From: Bacteroidales bacterium UBA7009
Lineage (GTDB): Bacteria; Bacteroidota; Bacteroidia; Bacteroidales; Paludibacteraceae
Direction: 5' to 3'
DNA: 64,000 nucleotides
Assembly (NCBI GenBank): GCA_002449665.1
Contig: DJXH01000058.1
Location: 9,999 to 73,998, forward strand
A program made the translations under genes and the position numbers. This document shows positions 49,778 through 58,911 of the stretch, in pieces; position 1 is the stretch's first letter, and each line of letters starts with the position of its first letter. Below the pieces are notes generated by a model, which did not search any database, was not told where the DNA came from, and saw only the letters and a program-made list of their open reading frames with translations.

Positions 49778-52678
49778 TTAATATATAAATATATCTTTTT
49801 CGCTGAACTTACGCACTTTGCCGCGCTGCTTGAGATACTTCATATCAAGTTCTTTGTTGTTGCCGAGAATCATATAGCGGTATGTACGTTTGGCTACACG
49901 TTCTTTGGCAAAAGCAGCCACATCGTCAAGCGTAAGGCGTTTTACCTCCTCGTATATGTCCTTATACATATCTCTGTTCCAGCCTTTTTCCATAAACCCG
50001 AGGTACGCACTGATAGGAGCGGAGCGCACATAGCGGCGTTTCTCTATGCTCTTGAGCAGAGAGGTCTTGGCTTGGTCGAAAGCCGACTGTGAGCGAGGCA
50101 GATAGTCGCATATGGAATCGAAGGTCTGCATACACTCTTCCAGTTTGTCGTTTTGGGTGATGATGTAGGTCATAAACCAGTTGCAGTCGCCCTTATAGGG
50201 AGAGATACGATAAGACGCGGACGAGGAGTAGCACAAAGCGCGGGACTCGCGCATCTCTTGGAAGACAATCGAACCCATTGAGCCGTTGAAATACTCGTTA
50301 AAGAGGCGTATGATGGCCTCGTCCTTGGGGGTATAGACCTCGCCCCAGTTGGCATAACCTATATAATAGACGTTGTTGGCATTGAATGGAGCCATCCATA
50401 TCTCAGTTTTCTCCACTTTCTCGCGCTTGAGGTGATAGGGTTTTTCCACCATATTCTTGTTACCCATAGCCACAATGCGGGAGTTCTTGTTGAGGTGTTG
50501 CGTTACTTCCACTTCTGTTGCCGGACCGTAGTATATCACTCTGCCCACGGCGGGAATGTACGAACGGAGTAAGTCTAAGACTTTCTGTCCGCTCAGGCGG
50601 CGCATCTGCTTGGGAGTGAGAGTGAGCGATTTCCACGTTTTCTTGCCGTAGAAACCCAGTCCGGTCAGTTGGTTGAAGCAAGAGCGTTGGTCAAGTTTGG
50701 CATCGTTATGCGATTTGATATGGTCGCTGACCACCTCTGCATATACAGCCTCATCGGCTTGGGCAGTGAGCAGCCAGTCCTCAAGCAGAGCAAGGGTGGC
50801 ATCAAAGTTCTCTTGCAAACCATAGATAGAGAAATGTGTCTCGTCGCCGGTGGTATAGATACTTGCCTCGGCTGCGAGGTTGTAGAGTGCCTGCTGGAAG
50901 GCATCAACCGACAGTTTTTCAGTACCGAGATAAGAGAGCATATCCGTGGCAAGCGAGAGAGCAGGCAGCGTGTTGGAACCTTTGTCTATGACGAAATCAA
51001 GACTGAAGAGTTCGTTGTCTTTGTTCTGCACATAATATAAGGTCTGCCACTGGGCGAGGGGATTATGCGCAAGGTCTTTGTTAAAATCGAGATACTGCGG
51101 CTGCAGTTGGTCTGCCTGAATGCCGGTTAGGCGGGTGAAGAAAGCCGACTGCTTCTCGCGGTTCATCTCAATAGGCGTAATCTTCGGTTTTTCCACCTTT
51201 GCAGGATTGGCATCCACACCTTTTATCTTGCTTACACAAGCATAGGAGTCGGTGAAGTACTTGTTTGCCACACGCACGATGTCGTCCTTGGTTATGAGTG
51301 CTTTGCGGTCAAGTTCGTGTACTATATCTTCGTAAGGGATACCATATATGAACGAGTTTAAGAACATATTGGCTCTTGCTCGGTTGGACTCAAGGCTCTG
51401 CATCTCATATCGGCGTTGGTTGGCTATAATGGCGCGAAGCATATTTTCGGAGAAATCGCCGCGTTTGAGTTTGTCCACCTCGCCGAGCAGTATTTTCCTT
51501 ACATCTTCTAGCGACTGTGTCTCTTTGGGCATACCGATAAGATAGAAGGTAGTAAAGTCGTTGCTCGATAGTGCGGCAGCATCAAAGCCGAGCAAGAGTT
51601 GCTTCTGGTCTATATCCACATCCATCAGTCCGCACTTGCCGTTGGTAAGCACTGCATTCATCACCTCTATTACATCCATTTCATCGTCCGTAACGGCGGG
51701 AAAACGCCAAGCCATCCACAGTTCGGGCGACTCGGTGCCATAGACAACTGTATCTTTATGCTGTTTAAGAGGATTCTGCTCGGGTACGACAAAAGCCGGT
51801 ATGTCTTTGGGTTGCCAAGAGCCGAAATACTGATCGACAATAGCGATTGACTTGTCAAAATCCATATCACCTGCAAGGCAGATGGCGACGTTGTTGGGAC
51901 GATAGTAGGTGTCGTAAAACTGTTTGATGTTCTTCAGCGAGGGGTTTTTGAGGTGTTCCTGCGTACCGAGAACGGTATGTTGGCGATAAGGTACATCGGG
52001 GTAAAGCATTTGGTCAACGGCGAGCATCACCTTGTCCTGATCCATAGTGCTGTACATATTAAACTCCTCATAGACAGTCTCAAGTTCAGTATGGAAACCA
52101 CGTACGACGAGGTTTTGGAAGCGGTCTGCCTCTATCATTGCCCAGCGGCGCAGTTCGCCTGCGGGAATAACCTCGTGATAGACAGTGCGGTTAGTGGAGG
52201 TATAGGCATTTACGCCTGTGGCACCGATGACAGACATCAACTTATCAAACTCGTTGGCAATAGCAATCTTCGAACCTTCGTATGAGAGGCTGTCTATTAT
52301 ATGATATATGGCTTTGCGTTGTTCGGGGTCGGTGGTAGAGCCGTATTGCTCGTAGAGGTCATCTATCTTGTCGAGTATGGGTTTTTCTTTCTGGTAGTCG
52401 GTTGTGCCGTATTGCTTTGTCCCCTTAAACATCAGGTGTTCCTGATAGTGGGCAAGACCGGTGGAGTTCAGCGGGTCGTTTTGACTGCCTGCCCTCACTA
52501 CAATCATTGTCTGTATCTCCGGCTTCTCGGCATTGCGAGTTATATAGACTTTCAGTCCGTTGTCAAGGGTGTAGATACGTGCGTGCATCGGGTCTCCTTG
52601 CACGGTCATGTAGGTGTAGTCCTTTGCTTGCAGACAGAGAGCCGACACAAGCAGAACCAACGAAAATAAGCGTTTCAT
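49778..52678 (-). CDS. M16-family zinc protease with two peptidase domains, exported
   Basis: A 966-residue protein with a signal peptide (MKRLFSLVLLVSALCLQA). The first M16 unit carries the inverted zinc motif HYQEH (His77, Glu80, His81) and the downstream Glu in LETVYEEFNMY; the second unit (from about residue 520) lacks the HxxEH motif, as is usual for the inactive half. It probably degrades peptides in the periplasm or outer membrane. ATG 52678 is chosen because the promoter lies at 52711-52742, ruling out the TTG at 52753. Presumed first gene of the operon down to cls. Confidence 0.92.
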   Translation of the reverse strand: MKRLFSLVLLVSALCLQAKDYTYMTVQGDPMHARIYTLDNGLKVYITRNAEKPEIQTMIVVRAGSQNDPLNSTGLAHYQEHLMFKGTKQYGTTDYQKEKPILDKIDDLYEQYGSTTDPEQRKAIYHIIDSLSYEGSKIAIANEFDKLMSVIGATGVNAYTSTNRTVYHEVIPAGELRRWAMIEADRFQNLVVRGFHTELETVYEEFNMYSTMDQDKVMLAVDQMLYPDVPYRQHTVLGTQEHLKNPSLKNIKQFYDTYYRPNNVAICLAGDMDFDKSIAIVDQYFGSWQPKDIPAFVVPEQNPLKQHKDTVVYGTESPELWMAWRFPAVTDDEMDVIEVMNAVLTNGKCGLMDVDIDQKQLLLGFDAAALSSNDFTTFYLIGMPKETQSLEDVRKILLGEVDKLKRGDFSENMLRAIIANQRRYEMQSLESNRARANMFLNSFIYGIPYEDIVHELDRKALITKDDIVRVANKYFTDSYACVSKIKGVDANPAKVEKPKITPIEMNREKQSAFFTRLTGIQADQLQPQYLDFNKDLAHNPLAQWQTLYYVQNKDNELFSLDFVIDKGSNTLPALSLATDMLSYLGTEKLSVDAFQQALYNLAAEASIYTTGDETHFSIYGLQENFDATLALLEDWLLTAQADEAVYAEVVSDHIKSHNDAKLDQRSCFNQLTGLGFYGKKTWKSLTLTPKQMRRLSGQKVLDLLRSYIPAVGRVIYYGPATEVEVTQHLNKNSRIVAMGNKNMVEKPYHLKREKVEKTEIWMAPFNANNVYYIGYANWGEVYTPKDEAIIRLFNEYFNGSMGSIVFQEMRESRALCYSSSASYRISPYKGDCNWFMTYIITQNDKLEECMQTFDSICDYLPRSQSAFDQAKTSLLKSIEKRRYVRSAPISAYLGFMEKGWNRDMYKDIYEEVKRLTLDDVAAFAKERVAKRTYRYMILGNNKELDMKYLKQRGKVRKFSEKDIFIY

Positions 52679-52710
52679 AAGCAAAAATATGATTGTGAAA
52701 AAAATTGCTG

Positions 52711-52742
52711 CAAAAGTACAACTTTTCTCACTTTTATGCAAA
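52711..52742 (-). promoter_or_regulatory. Predicted promoter of the M16 protease operon
   Basis: On the minus strand TTTG (52742-52739) and TACTTTTG (52718-52711), spacer 20 nt; predicted leader about 30 nt. Confidence 0.7.
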
Positions 52743-52861
52743 TTTTTACTCAATTTTACGGAAATACAGGTTTATATTACCTCTCACACGGATATGCTTC
52801 AGTCTCATTTTTTTACAAAATGCACATATTCGGGCATAAAAAACATTTTTTTGTGAATAAA

Positions 52862-52893
52862 TTTGCACACTTGACAGTCTTTTCGTATTTTTG
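52862..52893 (+). promoter_or_regulatory. Predicted promoter of the 1723-residue surface protein gene
   Basis: TTTG at 52862-52865 and TATTTTTG at 52886-52893, spacer 20 nt; the ATG is at 52938. Very AT-rich sequence lies upstream, shared with the divergent protease promoter. Confidence 0.7.
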
Positions 52894-52937
52894 CGGGCTT
52901 ATTATTACAACCGACAAATCTAATACTATAATAGCTT

Positions 52938-55900
52938 ATGAAAAATTTATTCTTAAAGTTAATCTTACTCGTCTTAACAATCAGCTTTAACGTATTGGCA
53001 GTGGCACGTACCAATACTATTTATCAGGACATCAGTTATTGCAAGTTACGTTACGCCGATACATCCGGAAAAAACACACAGTTTAATATCACACTTTTTG
53101 ATAACAACAATAACAGCAAACTGTTTGTTGTATGGGTAAGCATCGGTTCCCTATCAAGAGTTGAAGGTATGCACAAAGTACCGCTATACTCTACGACTTT
53201 GCAAGACTATACTTGCTATTTTTACGATACCGACAACTATAAGTGGTCGAATCCTTCCGGCTACGTAGAATTTCGTTTTACTGGAAGATATAGTGGTTCC
53301 GACCCTATCTATTATGTTCATTTTCAATTACGCGGCTACTATGGAAGCCGTTCCTCATACAATGGAACGTGCGAATTTGCAAAAGAAATTCCCGTAAAAA
53401 TGACAGATGTAAATAACAACCCGATAGAAATAAAAAACGATATAACTGTTGTTAACATTCCGGGCTGCGACAGTCACGTATCTGCTAAAGATGAAGGCTA
53501 CTTTAATTATATCGGTCAAAGTGAACAGTATTTATTCCGTTTTGAAACTCTTTCGGTTAGTGATGATGAGGGGCGTTTTTTAGGACTTGGCACAAATGTT
53601 GATGACGATTACACATATAATCAATTACTTCCTAACGGCTATAATAAACAGACAGGTGATGCGTCTTGTGACGTTACGCTATACAACGGGTATTATTTCT
53701 TTGAAGGATATTTCAATTACAATAATGCTTGTTTCTACGTAACTATGCAGTATCCTAACTATCAGGCAGATAACAATCCATATACTCAATCATTTGATTT
53801 TGAAAGTGCTACCATAACGAGACGTGCGGATTTTGAGACATCGGGAGTTGTCACTTTGACTGCCACTAATGAAGACAACAAAAAAGTCGTGCTGGATTTT
53901 GTTGTTGATAAAGATGCTGTAGGGAATACCGGCGAGATCATAATACCGGCCGGAGACTATACCGTAAGTACTTCTGAAGAACAGGGGACTATAATTGCTT
54001 CCGGCGGCATAAATTATGATTTATCTATAAAAAATTCATACGCCGGAACAACTACAGCATTAAATGCAACCAATTACTCAACGAATCCTTTGTGGTGCCT
54101 ACGAACAGGCGTTGTAACTGTTGAAGAAGGGATGTCAACCATAACGGTTACGGCCAATCAGAATTACCGTAACGCTCCGGTTAATATCACAATTAAGAAG
54201 GCTGCCGCATCCACCCATACACTCACTTTCTACGGAGAGGGACTGACCGGCAACGTACAGCAGACTGAACTCAACGAAGGCGATGCCGTCACAGCACCTG
54301 TTCTGCCCGAACGTGCAGACAACAACGGAACATACACCTTCTCAGGATGGTACTGCGACAATGAGCAAACAGTAGTAACTGACTTCGACGGTGTAACAAT
54401 GCCGGCTCAAAACCTCACATACAGAGCAACTTGGACTCTCACATCATACGACAACAAATGTATCGACAGCGAAGGTAACGACTACGATGCAACAGCTATA
54501 ATGATGTACGAGGAAAGATGGCAACTCGACGGCACAGACATCTTCTTTGACGACCACAACTCCACATACGAAGACTACGACTACGCGGGAGAGTATATAG
54601 AAAATGCCAACCCCACACTCCCGTTGGCTGACAACTTCACCGACACTTACGTCTTCACTGACCCGCTGCGCTCAACTGACGCTAACGGTACGCAGTTTGA
54701 CAGTATAGTCTATAAATTGGAAATGACTTACAGCAGGTTCTTCAACAACCACAAACCTGACAACTTCTCACCGGAAACAAGCAGACTTGACGAGCGCATA
54801 GACCTCGGTATCATCTACCTCGATGACGACACAGACTCATACACCAACGACGGACAGACATACACCCTTGCCAACCTCGAAGGCAAAAACGACTCCACAT
54901 TCAGCCTCAAAATAGCAAGCGGCACATACCTGCACGGATGCGACAGCGTAGTCAAGTTCACAATCACGCAATCACCGTTGCTCACGTGGGAAACAGACGG
55001 AGGAAACCTCACTGACGGAGATTACACCGATGGCAGAACAAAACCCGAAACACCGATAGTAGCACCAGCAGACCCCACCAAGGACGGATATACATTCAAC
55101 GGATGGAACACCGCTGAAGACGGAACGGGAAGCAACTACTCCGCCGATGCAACCATGCCCGCAACTGACCTCACATACTATGCGCAATGGACAGTCGGCA
55201 CACGCACCATCACTTGGGTCACTGACGGCGATGCACTCACAGGCAGTTATACAAACGGAGAGGTGATGATAGGCTCCACCATCACGGAGCCGGACACTCC
55301 CACACGCACCGGCTATACATTCGCGGGCTGGTATCCTGCACCTGCGGAGACAATGCCGGATAATGATCTTATCTATACAGCCACTTGGACTGCTCCCGCT
55401 ACGCAAACACATATCTGTATCGACCCCGAAGGATATACCAACGAAGGAGGTGCAGATTGGTATATAGACGGGTGGGATGAGCATAACGATAAATATGAAA
55501 GCTACGAATACGTTACACGCGACACCATATATCGCGACACCCTCCGCTCTGCCGACAACAGTTTCGACAGCATCTACTACTCGCTCGAACTGACATACAG
55601 CACGATGTATAAACAGTATAACCGTTTGGGAACACCCGCTAACGGCAGTACAACAACGAAAGTGGATTTCCGCGTTGACCTCGGAACAATCTACCTTAAT
55701 GATGAGAGCGATAGTTACACCAACGACGGACAGACCTTCACTCTCGCTAACCTCGAAGGCAAAAACGACTCGACCTTCAGCCTCAAAATAGCAAGCGGTA
55801 CTGCACTGCACGGCTGCGACAGTGTCGTTAAGTTCACTCTCACACAATCACCACTGCTCACGTGGAACGCAACAGGCGGTAACCTCACAGACGGCGATTA

Positions 55901-58109
55901 TACCAACGGTCGCACCAAACCCACTACCGCTATCGTTGCTCCCGCTGACCCGACACGCAACGGATATACCTTTAACGGCTGGAACACTGCCGCTGACGGT
56001 ACAGGCAATCCATACACTGCCGATGACATTATGCCGACAACAGACCTCACATACTACGCTCAATGGACTGCCAACACATACACAATCACATACAACGAAC
56101 TCAACGGGGCTACAAACTCCAACCCCACCACTTACAACATCGAATCTGACGACATCACCTTCGTTAGTCCCGGCGAAAGAGACGGATATACCTTCTGCGG
56201 TTGGAAAAACGAAGCAGGCGAAACAGTTACAGGCATTCCCACAGGCTCTACCGGTGATACTATCATCATTGCACAGTGGACACTTAATACATACAAACTC
56301 ACATTCTACGGCGAAGGACTGACAAACGGCGTTGAGCAAACAACATTAGTCCCCGGTACCGCCATCACCGCTCCCACACTGCCCGAAAGAATAGGTACAG
56401 ATGCAGCAGGCAACGAGTTTACATATACCTTCAACGGCTGGTATCCTACTCTTACAGAAGGTGCCGTAATGCCTGAAAACGATGTTACATATTATGCCAC
56501 TTGGAGTGTGCCTACCGTATATGTAAATACCTGCGTTGACAGCGATGGCGAGCAAGAATATGAGGACTACTATTGGGAGATACCCGGTTGGGACGAACAC
56601 AACGACAACTATGACCCGTCCAACGGCTTCATGTTCGACCGTACCGAACCCTTATACACAGATATTCTCCGCTCAAGCGACAATAGTTTCGATAGTATCA
56701 CCTATACATTAAGTATGACCTATACGCGTATGTATAAGAGATATATGCGTTTCGGAATGACCGGCAGCACCTGGGTGGACGACCGCACCGACCTTGGCAC
56801 TATCTATCTCGACGATGAAAGCGACAAAGTAACTATCGACGACCAAGACTACACTCTCGCCGACATTGCTTCCGCAGGCACCGACGGCTACATAGAGAAA
56901 TATATCACAGGCGGTACAGTCGGTTTCGGCTGCGACAGTGTCGTTAAGTTCACACTCACACAGTCGCCGCTGCTCACTTGGAACGCCACAGGAGGCAACA
57001 TCACCGACGGAGACTACACCAACGGTCGCACCAAACCCAATACCGCGATCGTCGCTCCCGCTGACCCGACACGCAACGGCTATACCTTTAACGGCTGGAA
57101 CACAACAGAAGACGGTACAGGCAATCCATACTCGGCTGATAACATTATGCCGACTACCGACCTCACCTACTACGCTCAATGGAACGCCATTGAATACACT
57201 ATCACATACGACAACCTCTATGGTACAACCCACACCAACCCGACCACCTACACCATAGAGACAGCCGATATAGTACTTATTGCCCCGAGCGAGAGAGACG
57301 GATATGTCTTCACCTGTTGGACAGACGAGAGCGGCACGACAGTTACCACAATCGCTACCGGCACCACAGGTAATATCACACTTACTGCCAACTGGGAAGA
57401 GGCTCTGCCGCAAGATGTATTGCTGTACGACAACTGGAGCGAGGAAGAATATGCAGAACTCTTTGACAAATATAGAGGCAAAGTGATTAACGTCATCTTC
57501 AAGCGCACATTCAAAGCAAACGAATGGACAACAATCACCCTGCCGTTCGCTATCGACTTTGAAGACTATCCCGACTTTGACGGTAATATCTTCGAACTTT
57601 CAAATGCCACTACCGACGAGACTGACGGCTTTGTACTATACTTCAGCCCCGTTGACGGTATAGAAACGGCTTGTGTTCCTTACCTCTTCCGCCCGACTAC
57701 TAACATAGTGGAGCCGCGCTTTGAGAACGTTCAGTTTGAGAGTTTCGATAAAATGGTAGTACTCTGCTCAAGCGGTGATGTCGAGTTCCACTCAACCACC
57801 TACCTTGACAGGATTACCAATCGCACCTCTCTGTATATCAATAACAACCGTCTCTACTATGCCAACCAGACTACCGGCACACGTATGCGCGCTTTCAGAG
57901 GTTACTTTGAGTTGTTGCACCCAGAGAAGATGGAGTATGTTCAACCTCGTTTCCGCCTGCCCGGAATGGCAGAACCGATTGAGATAACAGAAGGCGAGGA
58001 AGACGCGGACGAGACAACCGACACTGCAATTAAGTACATACAAGACGACAGACTTGTTATTGAACTGAACGGCATACGCTACAACGCTATAGGCAATAAG
58101 ATAAGATAA
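52938..58109 (+). CDS. Large secreted repeat protein with InlB-type (Flg_new) repeats and C-terminal tail (1723 residues)
   Basis: A signal peptide (MKNLFLKLILLVLTISFNVLA) and a unique beta-rich region (to about 425) are followed by eight InlB B-type repeats of 60-75 residues, each with a GYTF-x-GW core and ending in W (for example DGYTFNGWNTAEDGTG). They are interleaved with three copies of a module of about 160-180 residues that ends in HGCDSVVKFTLTQSP (about 500-675, 830-970, 1195-1345). A C-terminal beta domain follows, and the last residues DDRLVIELNGIRYNAIGNKI resemble the T9SS-type tail of the starch-cluster proteins. It is probably a cell-surface adhesin or structural protein exported by the T9SS. 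No catalytic motif is recognised. Codon use in the repeats is biased and long antisense frames exist there. Confidence 0.85.
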   Translation: MKNLFLKLILLVLTISFNVLAVARTNTIYQDISYCKLRYADTSGKNTQFNITLFDNNNNSKLFVVWVSIGSLSRVEGMHKVPLYSTTLQDYTCYFYDTDNYKWSNPSGYVEFRFTGRYSGSDPIYYVHFQLRGYYGSRSSYNGTCEFAKEIPVKMTDVNNNPIEIKNDITVVNIPGCDSHVSAKDEGYFNYIGQSEQYLFRFETLSVSDDEGRFLGLGTNVDDDYTYNQLLPNGYNKQTGDASCDVTLYNGYYFFEGYFNYNNACFYVTMQYPNYQADNNPYTQSFDFESATITRRADFETSGVVTLTATNEDNKKVVLDFVVDKDAVGNTGEIIIPAGDYTVSTSEEQGTIIASGGINYDLSIKNSYAGTTTALNATNYSTNPLWCLRTGVVTVEEGMSTITVTANQNYRNAPVNITIKKAAASTHTLTFYGEGLTGNVQQTELNEGDAVTAPVLPERADNNGTYTFSGWYCDNEQTVVTDFDGVTMPAQNLTYRATWTLTSYDNKCIDSEGNDYDATAIMMYEERWQLDGTDIFFDDHNSTYEDYDYAGEYIENANPTLPLADNFTDTYVFTDPLRSTDANGTQFDSIVYKLEMTYSRFFNNHKPDNFSPETSRLDERIDLGIIYLDDDTDSYTNDGQTYTLANLEGKNDSTFSLKIASGTYLHGCDSVVKFTITQSPLLTWETDGGNLTDGDYTDGRTKPETPIVAPADPTKDGYTFNGWNTAEDGTGSNYSADATMPATDLTYYAQWTVGTRTITWVTDGDALTGSYTNGEVMIGSTITEPDTPTRTGYTFAGWYPAPAETMPDNDLIYTATWTAPATQTHICIDPEGYTNEGGADWYIDGWDEHNDKYESYEYVTRDTIYRDTLRSADNSFDSIYYSLELTYSTMYKQYNRLGTPANGSTTTKVDFRVDLGTIYLNDESDSYTNDGQTFTLANLEGKNDSTFSLKIASGTALHGCDSVVKFTLTQSPLLTWNATGGNLTDGDYTNGRTKPTTAIVAPADPTRNGYTFNGWNTAADGTGNPYTADDIMPTTDLTYYAQWTANTYTITYNELNGATNSNPTTYNIESDDITFVSPGERDGYTFCGWKNEAGETVTGIPTGSTGDTIIIAQWTLNTYKLTFYGEGLTNGVEQTTLVPGTAITAPTLPERIGTDAAGNEFTYTFNGWYPTLTEGAVMPENDVTYYATWSVPTVYVNTCVDSDGEQEYEDYYWEIPGWDEHNDNYDPSNGFMFDRTEPLYTDILRSSDNSFDSITYTLSMTYTRMYKRYMRFGMTGSTWVDDRTDLGTIYLDDESDKVTIDDQDYTLADIASAGTDGYIEKYITGGTVGFGCDSVVKFTLTQSPLLTWNATGGNITDGDYTNGRTKPNTAIVAPADPTRNGYTFNGWNTTEDGTGNPYSADNIMPTTDLTYYAQWNAIEYTITYDNLYGTTHTNPTTYTIETADIVLIAPSERDGYVFTCWTDESGTTVTTIATGTTGNITLTANWEEALPQDVLLYDNWSEEEYAELFDKYRGKVINVIFKRTFKANEWTTITLPFAIDFEDYPDFDGNIFELSNATTDETDGFVLYFSPVDGIETACVPYLFRPTTNIVEPRFENVQFESFDKMVVLCSSGDVEFHSTTYLDRITNRTSLYINNNRLYYANQTTGTRMRAFRGYFELLHPEKMEYVQPRFRLPGMAEPIEITEGEEDADETTDTAIKYIQDDRLVIELNGIRYNAIGNKIR
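54968..55190. repeat. InlB-type repeat, copy 1 at DNA level
   Basis: This 223-nt segment recurs with moderate divergence at 55844-56066 and 56960-57182; each copy directly follows a GCDSVVKF module. The protein cores GYTFNGWNT and DLTYYAQW are identical in all three. Confidence 0.8.
55844..56066. repeat. InlB-type repeat, copy 2 at DNA level
   Basis: It is most similar to the copy at 56960-57182 (shared GGN(L/I)TDGDYTNGRTKP and IVAPADPTRNGYTF), so these two separated more recently than copy 1. Confidence 0.8.
56960..57182. repeat. InlB-type repeat, copy 3 at DNA level
   Basis: Third member of the set at 54968-55190 and 55844-56066. Same position relative to the preceding GCDSVVKF module. 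Confidence 0.8.
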
Positions 58110-58150
58110 TCAACATTGCTCACAGCATCGCGCATATATTTGCGCCCGAC

Positions 58151-58190
58151 AACCGAGCCGAACACCCAAACACGAGTGTTCGGCTCGGTT
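58151..58190 (+). terminator. Terminator-like hairpin after the 1723-residue protein gene
   Basis: AACCGAGCCGAACAC (58151-58165) and GTGTTCGGCTCGGTT (58176-58190) form a perfect 15-bp GC-rich stem with a 10-nt loop, 42 nt after the stop codon. Only a short T run (TTT) follows, so termination strength is uncertain. Confidence 0.75.
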
Positions 58191-58356
58191 TAGTATAACA
58201 TAACGACACCTACTGATTAAGATGTAAAAAAAACATAAATATCCCCCACTTTACTCCACTTTGTAAATAACTAATATATCTACCTGATTTTACACATTTT
58301 ACATTAGCATAAACCTGTTGATAAACTCGTCTAAAACCTTGTTGAAAACTTTTTTG

Positions 58357-58379
58357 TGGGGAATTGTGGTTGAATTGGA
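58357..58379 (+). promoter_or_regulatory. Candidate MraZ operator (TGG direct repeats)
   Basis: TGGGG at 58357-58361, TGGTT at 58367-58371 and TGGAA at 58376-58380 are spaced by 10 and 9 nt and lie just upstream of, and overlapping, the -33 region. MraZ is known in E. coli to bind three TGGGN direct repeats separated by 5 nt in its own promoter. The match here is partial. Confidence 0.4.
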
Positions 58380-58397
58380 AAATTATACTTACCTTTG
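58370..58397 (+). promoter_or_regulatory. Predicted promoter of the dcw cluster
   Basis: TACCTTTG at 58390-58397 is a clear -7 box; a TTG at 58370-58372 (spacer 17 nt) is a weaker -33 candidate. The ATG of mraZ is 52 nt downstream. Confidence 0.65.
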
Positions 58398-58449
58398 CAG
58401 CGAATTTTAGAACAAAATAGGTGCATTTTATATCAATCGGGAACAAAAA

Positions 58450-58911
58450 ATGAACACATTTGCCGGCAACATAGAAGCAAAAATAGATGACAAGGGTCGT
58501 ATCTTCATTCCTGCCACGTATCGCAAGATACTGCAAGAGATGGGGTCAAAGCATATTATTATGCGCCGTGATGACGACAACGACTGCCTTATTTTCTACC
58601 CCGAACATATATGGCAAGCGAAAGTGAATGCCCTCAAAAGCGTACTGGACGAATGGGATGCGAACGACGAACTGCTGCTGATGCAGTATATGGCAGATGC
58701 CGAGGTGCTTGACACCGACACACAAGGACGTGTACTGCTGCAAAAGAAGACACTCGAAGCCATAGAAGCCAAGCAGGAGATACTCTTTGTCGGTATGCTT
58801 GACCGCTTTGCTCTTTGGGCTCCTGACAAGTTTGCAGCCACCAAAACAACACGCAAAGCACTCGCCGACAAGATACGAGAGAAAATGAAAGCCGCACAAC
58901 AAGACAAATGA
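58450..58911 (+). CDS. mraZ: Division/cell wall cluster transcriptional repressor MraZ
   Basis: A 153-residue protein with two SpoVT-AbrB-like domains: the first around IEAKIDDKGRIFIPATYRKIL (about 8-50), the second around VLDTDTQGRVLLQKKTLEA (about 82-125). MraZ rings bind direct repeats in the promoter of the dcw operon. It is the first gene of the cluster and overlaps rsmH by 4 nt. Confidence 0.94.
   Translation: MNTFAGNIEAKIDDKGRIFIPATYRKILQEMGSKHIIMRRDDDNDCLIFYPEHIWQAKVNALKSVLDEWDANDELLLMQYMADAEVLDTDTQGRVLLQKKTLEAIEAKQEILFVGMLDRFALWAPDKFAATKTTRKALADKIREKMKAAQQDK

Larger units (their letters stand above)
58110..58449 (+). other. Intergenic region before the dcw cluster
   Basis: This 340-nt spacer holds the terminator hairpin at 58151-58190, an AT-rich stretch without a credible gene, three TGG boxes at 58357-58379 that could be MraZ-binding repeats, and the mraZ promoter at 58370-58397. 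A minus-strand frame at 58210-58536 overlaps the mraZ start and is not credible. Confidence 0.7.

Noticed and set aside
52738..52753. TTG start of the M16 protease at 52753
   Set aside because: The promoter box lies within the added segment and the real signal peptide begins at ATG 52678.
54972..57413. Three long antisense frames (291, 163 and 234 codons) opposite the repeat protein
   Set aside because: They repeat in step with the sense-strand repeats and are Cys/Val-rich nonsense; shadows of the real gene.
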